Assembly: GCA_964526735.1 (NCBI GenBank)
Contig: CAZGLO010000075.1
Location: 1-16,502, forward strand
Origin: JAAUSY01 sp964526735
GTDB lineage: Bacteria > Chloroflexota > Chloroflexia > Chloroflexales > Chloroflexaceae
Direction: 5' to 3'
Length of the DNA stretch: 16,502 bases
Each line of letters begins with the position of its first letter. Within the stretch, counting starts at the first letter, position 1. This document shows positions 1-5,986 of this stretch, piece after piece. Under the pieces are notes generated by a model. The model saw nothing but the letters and a program-made list of their open reading frames with translations, made no database searches and had not been told where the DNA came from. Both the position numbers and the translations under genes were made by a program.

Positions 1-48
1 GGTGGAGGAGCGAGCACAAGCCCAGGTGCTTTAGCTCTGGGTAGCTGA
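1..48 (+). CDS. Possible C-terminal tail of a TnpB protein (5' truncated by window edge)
   Basis: The first reading frame is open from base 1 to a TGA at 46-48 and gives a short Gly/Ser-rich tail (GGGASTSPGALALGS). TnpB genes of IS200/IS605 elements commonly end in such low-complexity tails that overlap the right-end hairpin, and here the frame runs through the hairpin at 21-41. No catalytic motif is in the window, so the call rests on the hairpin's likeness to the one upstream of the tnpB at 15386. It could also be chance coding in a non-coding right end. Confidence 0.3.
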   Translation, partial: GGGASTSPGALALGS

Positions 49-50
49 CC
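19..50 (+). mobile_element. Right end of an IS200/IS605-type element (subterminal hairpin)
   Basis: CCCAG (21-25) pairs with CTGGG (37-41) around GTGCTTTAGCT, which itself contains a small GCT/AGC stem. The 14-mer AAGCCCAGGTGCTT is repeated exactly at 15287-15300, followed in both places by TAGC and CTGGG with small differences. The form resembles the imperfect palindromes bound by Y1 (HUH) transposases such as IS608 TnpA. The GTAGCTGAC just after the stem would be the element terminus. The exact boundary cannot be fixed without a second copy or an empty site. Confidence 0.5.
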
Positions 51-70
51 CTCTCTCTCCATGAAGAACG

Positions 71-107
71 AAACCGGAGAGGCCACTCATTGGTCTTTCC
101 GGTTTTT
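71..107 (+). terminator. Strong intrinsic terminator, probably serving both strands
   Basis: Bases 71-85 pair with 91-105 in a near-continuous 15-bp stem (AAACCGGA with TCCGGTTT outside, AGGCCA with TGGTCT inside, two G-T pairs) closed by the five-base loop CTCAT. On the plus strand the stem runs into TTTTT (103-107). On the minus strand the downstream arm is followed by a pyrimidine-rich CGTTCTTC. It lies about 90 bases beyond the stop of the minus-strand gene at 197, so it probably ends that operon and isolates it from the IS end at the window start. Confidence 0.75.
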
Positions 108-196
108 GCTATACGGTGTTTGGTGGCGATGAAAGGAGGGTTTCCCCATAGCCATCTGTGGTAGAGAGAACCCGCACAGGAGGCAGTGGGTTGCGG

Positions 197-619
197 TTAA
201 TAATTTCCTGTGGCCTTGAGTTCTGCCGAGGTCATCAGCTCATCGCCCCCGAGCAGATTTCCGAGGGCAGCCGTTCGCTGCACAGCCTCATCGATGTCTT
301 TCAGCTCTATCTTTGCGAGTGCCAATTCAAAATGGAGAGAGGGGTCACGATCTGCGTGCTCGGCAATCATTTGCTCGATCTCACGGCGCACTGCGGGCCA
401 TTCGTTGAGCCACGTACGCAAGGCAGTCTCCAGCTTTTTGGGCTGGCCCGCCTGATCACGGTTTCCGGCCTGTTCTTGGGCCTGGTCGGCTTGGTCGGCC
501 TGGTCGGCCTGGTTGGGCTGATTGGGTTGGTCGGCTTGGTCGGCCTGGTCGGCCTGGTTGGGTTGGTTCATATGCTCACTCACCGCATCATCCTTTTCCA
601 CCCCCTGCTTGCCCCCCAA
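197..619 (-). CDS. Small unrecognised protein with a Q-A-D repeat N-terminus
   Basis: A 140-residue protein that I do not recognise. It starts at TTG (619), three bases after the stop of the upstream gene, so the two are very likely translationally coupled. An internal ATG at 571 (residue 17, with GGTGAG upstream) is an alternative start giving 124 residues. Residues about 18-50 are a tandem Q-A-D/Q-P-N tripeptide repeat, an expected disordered linker encoded by 9-bp units. Residues about 62-140 are predicted helical, with LETALRTWLNEW and several amphipathic segments ending in a polar tail. There is no signal peptide, membrane helix or catalytic motif. The helical half could be a protein-interaction domain working with its neighbour, which is inference. 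It is the last gene before the terminator at 71-107. Confidence 0.7.
   Translation of the reverse strand: MGGKQGVEKDDAVSEHMNQPNQADQADQADQPNQPNQADQADQADQAQEQAGNRDQAGQPKKLETALRTWLNEWPAVRREIEQMIAEHADRDPSLHFELALAKIELKDIDEAVQRTAALGNLLGGDELMTSAELKATGNY
486..562 (-). repeat. 9-bp minisatellite coding Q-A-D tripeptides, with a 45-bp super-period
   Basis: The 9-base unit GGCCTGGTC and variants run through this stretch. A perfect 32-base direct repeat (486-517 and 531-562) is offset by 45 bases, or five units, showing that a block of units was duplicated. Every period is a multiple of three, so the reading frame of the minus-strand gene is kept. The related unit in the kinase gene encodes G-Q-A. Confidence 0.85.
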
Positions 620-622
620 TTA

Positions 623-880
623 CTACTCTTCAGGCATCTCGTCGGGAGGAAGCGAGGTTGCTATATCGTAGAAAATAACCTGCACATCAAGATTCTCGTT
701 GAGCAACAGATCTTGCGTTATTTGGCGCGTTTTGTCCTTGATAGGTTGCTCATCACTGGCGGGGGCATAGGCACGAATACTTGCCTCTTCTGGCGTGTGG
801 CGCGATACACGAATCACCGCGTCAGGGCTTACCTCAGCAATGAGACTCTTCAGATCTTCAATTGCTTTGTCGAGAGACAT
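623..880 (-). CDS. Small unrecognised alpha/beta protein
   Basis: An 85-residue soluble protein starting at ATG 880. The composition suggests helix (4-17), strand (21-26), strand (32-38), helix (44-60), strand (64-71), then an acidic Pro/Glu tail. That would fit a compact ligand- or RNA-binding alpha/beta domain, but I recognise no family and no catalytic residues. The upstream region carries TAGAAAGTAG (895-904) in place of a clear Shine-Dalgarno. Its stop is three bases before the next gene's TTG start, so the two form one unit. A promoter at 1160-1188 could drive the pair independently of the nSTAND gene, through a leader of roughly 270 bases. The position downstream of a CHAT/nSTAND pair suggests an accessory in the same system, but the intervening IS-like spacer weakens that link. 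Confidence 0.75.
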   Translation of the reverse strand: MSLDKAIEDLKSLIAEVSPDAVIRVSRHTPEEASIRAYAPASDEQPIKDKTRQITQDLLLNENLDVQVIFYDIATSLPPDEMPEE

Positions 881-970
881 GAATGCTGAACCTGCTACTT
901 TCTAGGTGTTCAGAAAGAGAGTATGTGTTGCTTCAAAGGCTGCTAGCCAAGCTATCTATGCAAAGCGGCA

Positions 971-1107
971 TTGAGGATGACCTCAAGCCTACACGGAAAG
1001 ACCAGGATACGGTTGGGATGTGATCACTCTGTCAGCTAAAGCAGACAGCTTCTCAGGACACGCTCCGCCTATTGGCGCACGTTTCTCCTGAAGGCTCGAT
1101 CCGAGCC
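971..1107 (-). ncRNA. Structured leader or small-RNA candidate, possibly an IS200/IS605 remnant
   Basis: Four compact hairpins follow one another: 1093-1107 (GGCTCG/CGAGCC, three-base loop), 1066-1077 (CGCC/GGCG around TATT), 1029-1048 (CTGTC/GACAG with an inner GCT/AGC), and 971-986 (TTGAGG/CCTCAA around ATGA). On the minus strand the third reads CTGTC-TGCTTTAGCT-GACAG, sharing TGCTTTAGCT with the IS right end at the window start, and is followed by AGTGATCAC. No protein family is recognisable in the overlapping frames. It may be a decayed element end with its guide-RNA-like scaffold, or simply a structured mRNA leader of the 880 gene. Confidence 0.35.
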
Positions 1108-1159
1108 GCAAAATGGAGCCGTGGGTTGCCACACAAGAGCATCCCCCCCCATAAGGAAA

Positions 1160-1188
1160 ATAATAGCATACGGATGCGAACAATGCAA
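1160..1188 (-). promoter_or_regulatory. Promoter reading toward the structured spacer and the 880 gene
   Basis: On the minus strand, TTGCAT (1188-1183) is followed after exactly 17 bases by TATTAT (1165-1160), and TGC directly precedes the -10 hexamer, giving an extended -10. Transcription would start near 1152, just before a run of eight G residues. It begins about 20 bases beyond the stop of the nSTAND gene, so the two small downstream genes can be expressed separately from it. Confidence 0.5.
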
Positions 1189-1207
1189 AAGCACATACGG
1201 CGGCACG

Positions 1208-4200
1208 CTACTGGTTTCGCCGCTCTCGTTGCTGCAACGGAATGATACTCCTCTCGCCAAATGGATTCTCCCCTTGTTCAAGCTGTACTATCCATTGATC
1301 CAGCTTCTCAACCCGCGAAGGTTCTTGCGCCATTGTTTGTGCCTTTTTGAGGTCAGCAATTGCCCCTTGGTAGTCTTCTTGCATTGCGCGCGCCCATGCA
1401 CGGGTCTCATAGTGAATTGGCCGTTGTTGTTGGGCGATAGCCCGGTCACACAACTCAAGCGCTTCGGTGGCATAGCCGCTCTCTATCGCTATCGCACACA
1501 ATGACTGCCACCCGACGTCATTACTCGCGAGAGCCGGGTCGATATCCTCAAGCGACAGCATCAGCTCAATCGCCCCTTGGATATTGCCATGGCGGATAAA
1601 CAACTGTGCTTCATCGTAGATGGACATATATACGTCTCTATCCGGCGGAAGATTGGCACACGTTCGGTGGTAGGACATTACATCGTCATCGATAAACTTC
1701 TGCCACTCATCCCACGTCAGGTTGCGACCGACGGTCTCGCACGCCAACTGGAGGTAGTATTGCTTCTCCAACGACCACACATTGACCATGCCATCGTCTG
1801 TGGCGACCGCGATAAACGCTCCCTCCGGCTCAAACGCCACCGCATTGATGCCATAGGCCTGTTTGGGCAATACAACCACGCCTTCTGCCCCTTGAGCGAT
1901 ATCCCACATCTCCATATTGCCCGCGGTACCGCCTCCAACCAGGTAATTGTTGTTGGGGGCAAGCGCCATCGTAGACAACCCAACCGCATCCCCCTGCAAC
2001 AAATCCTGGACGATCTCCGGCTCGTTGGCATTGCGGATCTGGATATTGTCCATGATATCGGCGATGAATAGCTGGTCGTGGGCGAAGAGAAAGCTATATC
2101 CTCTCGTGTCGATGGGAATGGGGGGGCTATCGGGCTGAGAAAGCATTGCTACACTCCAGAGAAAGAACCCTTCGTCGCTCATCAGGACGAGATAGCGACC
2201 GTTTGGGCTGAATGCCAACGTAATGATCTCTTCTTCTGTACCTGACATCTCCAACAAGGAGGAGAAGGAGGAGGGTGAATGTCCGAGATCGTTCATATCC
2301 CACAGCAATGCCTCTTTTTCACTCGCCGAAGCAAGCCACCGGCCATCGGCACTCCAATCTAACGACACCACCCTATCCGTATGGCCTTGGAGTACCACCG
2401 ATGTGGTGGTGAGGGGCGGAGAAGACGAAAGGGTTGGCGTGGTTTCTCCCGAAGAGCCAAGATCCCATACCCGCACGGTATGGTCTTCACTCGCGGTGGC
2501 GAGATAGCGGCTGTCCGGGCGAAAACGAACACTGTTTACCGGCCCGCTGTGGCCTTTTAGGTGGTGGCGGCGGAGGAGCGAAGGCGTCGCCATATCCCAC
2601 ACATACACGTCGCTCTCAATGGGGTCATCCCGCTCAAGGGTAAGATCAATCTGCCCAGGAACAATGACCGTTCCGCTTGCGCTCGCCAACAACTTCCCAT
2701 CGGGCGACATCTCCACCTGCGTGATAAATTGCCGGGGTTGGGTGATCTCCAAAGGCGGCGCATCAAGATTGGTCACGTCCCAGCGATAGATATTCGAGTC
2801 GCTGGCGGTGAAGAGAAAGCGGCCATCGGGCGAAAAGCTCATCTGAAAGACGCTATCGGGGTGGTGGAGTTTGCGGGGGACGGCGACGGGTTGGTTCGCA
2901 TCCCACACCCGTACTTTTCCTTCCTCATCAAGCGAGATAACCGTTTGTCCATCTGCCAGCATCACGGCATCGATGACGTTCGTCTCAAAGCCGTACAATT
3001 GTACTGGCCAGTCGCGGGGATGTTCGATATCCCACACAGACACCACCTGATTTTCGCCCCCTGCGACGACTAACGAACGGCCATCGGCACCTATGGAGAA
3101 CGAGGCTAATGGCTGATCCCCTTCAGGGAAGGATACAGGTAGCCCCAAAGATGCTCGCTCCCTTCCAGGGGATGCTGGTGGCCTTGAAGATGCTGGTGGC
3201 CTTGAAGATATATCGCCCATTTCCCACCGATGGATATTGCCAGTCCACGCCGCGCTCACAAGATACCGGCTGTCGGGGGTGAAGGCGAGGATATCGGCAG
3301 CACTTGGCGGCCCTCTGAACAACTGCGGCTCTTTCGTCAGGTCATTCGTATCCCATATACGGATAGCCGTTTCATTTGGCTGTTCGTGGACGGGTAGGGC
3401 GGATGGCGCTTCCTCATCGGAGAATTTGCCGCACGTGGCGAGAAAACGCCCATCGGGAGAAAACTCGACCGCGTTCACCGGCATGCCTTGGGTTGAGAGC
3501 AGGTGGACGGTGGTGATAGGGTCGCTGGATATGAGATCCCATACCAATATGGTGTCGCCGCTTGAGGTGGCGAGAAACCGGCCATCCGGGCTAATCCCGA
3601 TGTCGGTCACGTGATCGGCGTGGCCCCGCAGCAGGTAGGGCGCAGTATCGGTAGTAGTATCAGAGGGCTGAAGAGGCCAAAACCACACGGCTTTCTGGCC
3701 ATTATCATCCTGCTCGCCCAAGAAGCCGTGTATCACCAACGATTGGCCATCCGGGCTGAAAAGAAGATTATTTGGCAACGTTTCTGTGAGAGTGGTCTGA
3801 TGGATTGGTTCGCCTGGTTGTGCTGTTTTCCACACGGCAATAGTGCCATCCCCATAGCCCGCCGAAATGTAGCTGCCATCAGGGCTAAAAGCAATAACCA
3901 CGATATCGCTTCTCTCCTGGGGATTTGTATTGCTCTCCCACGTGATAATCGGTTTGGGAGTGGGCAATGACATATCCCACAAGGTGAGGAGGCCATCGTT
4001 GGAGCCAACAGCAAGCAGTGGTTTGTTTGGGTGTGGGGCGATGCATGTTGCGATTTGGCCGTTGGTGATGAGAGGCTTGCCCCCAATGTTCGCAAGTGAG
4101 TACATTGCCCCCTGGATGATGGTTGGGAAGTCAATACCCTCTCGCATCGAGGTGGAAAGCGCTTCGGTTGCCAGCAACACCCCCCGCTCTGGATACCCCC

Positions 4201-5959
4201 CCGCCACGGCACTACTTTGCGCGGCAAGTAGCTGCCGAATAAAGGCAAGACGCTCTTGGTGGTAGGCGGCATTCTCTTGCTCCTCCGCCATAATCTGTGC
4301 GAGTTTGGCCTTGTGGGCGGCGACTTGTGCATCTCCCCGCGCTTTGTCAGCCTGCTCACGTTGGTTGTTGGCCCACCCTGCCAAAACAATAGCCGCTACG
4401 GCCAATGCCATCGCAATGAACCCAAGCATCCGAATGCGGCGGGTAGAGCGTTGTTCTTTTTCGGTCGCCTCTTGTAGCTTCTGGCATTCGACAAAGTAGT
4501 CGTGTTCTGTCGTAGTGAGGTCATCGGGGTTGGCGGAGACCCATGTTTTCGCTTCTGCGTAGGCATAGCCGGTCAGCAACAGACCATCTGGTCGATTTTG
4601 TGCATCCCACAAGCTCGCCTGCTGCTGCAACATACTCAGATGCCGCTCAAACCAACGTAGGTTATCCTGCTGCACAGGCTCAATCAAGCGGTCGTGCGCC
4701 AACTCAAACCAAATCGACCCACGCCGCTTCTCTGCGCGCAGCAAGTAGGTGTTTATCAAGTCCCAAATGACCTCGTTGGAAAGCCCTTCGCTCTCCTGAA
4801 CCCCCTGCAATACTTGCCCCCGTATCCCTGACAACGTGATGAGGTGATTCTGTATCCACTCGCGGATGATCCGCTCACGGACGTTCTGCCGCGCTGCCAC
4901 GGTCGCTACCCGATCCGCGTAATAGCCTGCCAGCGCCGTATTGACATCGCCCACGTGCTTGACGGCTTCTTCCGAGATATGCGTGGCGGTGGGGGGGAGC
5001 GACTCCCACAGCCGGTGACACACTACCTGCAGTTGTACTGGCTCAATGTAGGGGCCAAGCTCTTCGGTCGTATGCCCATCTGGCCATTGCACCTGTACTT
5101 TGCGCAGGTCGTCAATGAGGAGGGTGGCAGCCTCATCAAGGAAGGTCACACCATGCTGTTGCACAGGCAATTGAATAGCATCATACGCTTTGTCGGCGCT
5201 GAGAAGGTCTAGGCGGAAGGTGGTGCGCAGCCGAGAGGGCAACATACGGAGATACGGCTCAATGCTGCCGACATAGTCCTCCCGCATAGAGAAGATGGCA
5301 TGCGGATGGTGTTTGGGGATATCTCGCTGGCTGCGGCTGCGACGCGGTTGCCGCAATGCTTGCCCGACTTGGTTAAAAAAATCGGTTTTGGCCTGTTGAT
5401 TGGTCGGATCGGTGGTAATAACCTCCTCAAACTGGTCGAAGATGAGCAGGAAGTCGCACGGCTCATAACTGGCCATCCGGTGGGCCAGGTAGTCAGAGAA
5501 GGTCATATGCGCCAACTGCTCTACTGGTAACTGCTCTTCAGGGGGGCGACCCTCCTCAAGTGACATCAACGCACTCAACACATAGCGGTTGATAGGCGGG
5601 GTGGAGGGGGCAGATGAGGAAGAGGTGGCAGGCGGGGCGGGGGAAAGATGTGGTATCTCCATATTCACCCGCACCGGCGGGAAGAGAACCATATCGCGCT
5701 CTACCAGCGCCGGAATGAGAGCTGCCTGTATCAACGAGGTCTTGCCCGCGCCAGAAGGCGAGTAGAGCAGCAGATAGTGTTCCGCGATAATCAGGCCAAG
5801 AATGTCGCGCACTTCGGTTTCGCGGCCATAGAGCACTTCGCCCATTTGGAAGGAGCGCGGGCCAACATAAGGATTAGCGCGCTCGGTAGGAACCTCTTGC
5901 GGGGGAGATGCCGCAGAAGGAGGAGAAGGTGGCTCTTGGGTTGGGTGATATTCAGTCAT
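1208..5959 (-). CDS. nSTAND1-type NTPase with membrane segment, about 16 WD40 units and a C-terminal TPR-like region
   Basis: A 1583-residue sensor-switch protein. After a Pro-rich leader, NPYVGPRSF (29-37) opens the nSTAND1 NTPase typical of Chloroflexota and cyanobacteria. The Walker A core GAGKTS is at 70-75, Walker B LLIFDQFEE at 171-179, and MRED (225-228) is a possible sensor. Residues about 511-530 form one hydrophobic membrane-type helix, followed by a charged helical linker (531-580). Some 16 units with FSPDGR and VWD signatures fill 635-1400, enough for two beta-propellers. RNLTWDEW (1412-1419) marks the usual post-propeller segment, and 1448-1545 is TPR-like. STAND proteins generally use ATP-driven oligomerisation to activate effectors once a sensor domain binds its cue. 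No effector domain is seen here, so the CHAT/SIR2-like protein encoded 27 bases upstream is the likely partner (inference). The start is ATG 5959, preceded by TAGAAAGTAG rather than a strong Shine-Dalgarno. Confidence 0.93.
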   Translation of the reverse strand: MTEYHPTQEPPSPPSAASPPQEVPTERANPYVGPRSFQMGEVLYGRETEVRDILGLIIAEHYLLLYSPSGAGKTSLIQAALIPALVERDMVLFPPVRVNMEIPHLSPAPPATSSSSAPSTPPINRYVLSALMSLEEGRPPEEQLPVEQLAHMTFSDYLAHRMASYEPCDFLLIFDQFEEVITTDPTNQQAKTDFFNQVGQALRQPRRSRSQRDIPKHHPHAIFSMREDYVGSIEPYLRMLPSRLRTTFRLDLLSADKAYDAIQLPVQQHGVTFLDEAATLLIDDLRKVQVQWPDGHTTEELGPYIEPVQLQVVCHRLWESLPPTATHISEEAVKHVGDVNTALAGYYADRVATVAARQNVRERIIREWIQNHLITLSGIRGQVLQGVQESEGLSNEVIWDLINTYLLRAEKRRGSIWFELAHDRLIEPVQQDNLRWFERHLSMLQQQASLWDAQNRPDGLLLTGYAYAEAKTWVSANPDDLTTTEHDYFVECQKLQEATEKEQRSTRRIRMLGFIAMALAVAAIVLAGWANNQREQADKARGDAQVAAHKAKLAQIMAEEQENAAYHQERLAFIRQLLAAQSSAVAGGYPERGVLLATEALSTSMREGIDFPTIIQGAMYSLANIGGKPLITNGQIATCIAPHPNKPLLAVGSNDGLLTLWDMSLPTPKPIITWESNTNPQERSDIVVIAFSPDGSYISAGYGDGTIAVWKTAQPGEPIHQTTLTETLPNNLLFSPDGQSLVIHGFLGEQDDNGQKAVWFWPLQPSDTTTDTAPYLLRGHADHVTDIGISPDGRFLATSSGDTILVWDLISSDPITTVHLLSTQGMPVNAVEFSPDGRFLATCGKFSDEEAPSALPVHEQPNETAIRIWDTNDLTKEPQLFRGPPSAADILAFTPDSRYLVSAAWTGNIHRWEMGDISSRPPASSRPPASPGRERASLGLPVSFPEGDQPLASFSIGADGRSLVVAGGENQVVSVWDIEHPRDWPVQLYGFETNVIDAVMLADGQTVISLDEEGKVRVWDANQPVAVPRKLHHPDSVFQMSFSPDGRFLFTASDSNIYRWDVTNLDAPPLEITQPRQFITQVEMSPDGKLLASASGTVIVPGQIDLTLERDDPIESDVYVWDMATPSLLRRHHLKGHSGPVNSVRFRPDSRYLATASEDHTVRVWDLGSSGETTPTLSSSPPLTTTSVVLQGHTDRVVSLDWSADGRWLASASEKEALLWDMNDLGHSPSSFSSLLEMSGTEEEIITLAFSPNGRYLVLMSDEGFFLWSVAMLSQPDSPPIPIDTRGYSFLFAHDQLFIADIMDNIQIRNANEPEIVQDLLQGDAVGLSTMALAPNNNYLVGGGTAGNMEMWDIAQGAEGVVVLPKQAYGINAVAFEPEGAFIAVATDDGMVNVWSLEKQYYLQLACETVGRNLTWDEWQKFIDDDVMSYHRTCANLPPDRDVYMSIYDEAQLFIRHGNIQGAIELMLSLEDIDPALASNDVGWQSLCAIAIESGYATEALELCDRAIAQQQRPIHYETRAWARAMQEDYQGAIADLKKAQTMAQEPSRVEKLDQWIVQLEQGENPFGERSIIPLQQRERRNQ
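3171..3206 (-). repeat. Tandem duplication of an 18-bp unit inside the WD40 region
   Basis: GATGCTGGTGGCCTTGAA occurs twice head to tail (3171-3188 and 3189-3206). On the minus strand it encodes SSRPPA twice, near residues 918-929, in an irregular loop between two WD40 blades. The exact identity of the copies suggests a recent, in-frame slippage event. Confidence 0.9.
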
Positions 5960-5968
5960 AGCATACTG

Positions 5969-5978
5969 CTACTTTCTA
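5969..5978 (-). promoter_or_regulatory. Start-site motif TAGAAAGTAG upstream of the nSTAND gene
   Basis: TAGAAAGTAG lies nine bases before ATG 5959, within the 27-base gap after the CHAT gene stop. The same ten bases precede the genes at 880 (895-904, minus) and 8660 (8644-8653, plus). At 880 and 5959 the identity extends to 13 bases (TAGAAAGTAGCAG). It probably serves as a weak ribosome-binding region. Confidence 0.45.
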
Positions 5979-5986
5979 TCGCGCCT

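Larger units (their letters stand above)
881..1207. other. Intergenic spacer between the nSTAND gene and the small-gene pair
   Basis: These 327 bases hold the minus-strand promoter (1160-1188), a C8 run on the plus strand (1143-1150), the four-hairpin segment (971-1107), and the start-site motif TAGAAAGTAG (895-904, minus). The short open frames here have no recognisable protein features. I see no strong terminator for the nSTAND gene, so readthrough into the downstream pair is possible. Confidence 0.6.

Noticed and set aside
158..889. 243-codon plus-strand open frame with a Gly-Leu-Val repeat
   Set aside because: It is the shadow of the 9-bp minisatellite and of two coupled minus-strand genes with better start contexts.
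1143..1150. C8 tract as a phase-variation switch
   Set aside because: It lies outside the genes I accept, near the predicted transcription start, so slippage would not switch a reading frame.
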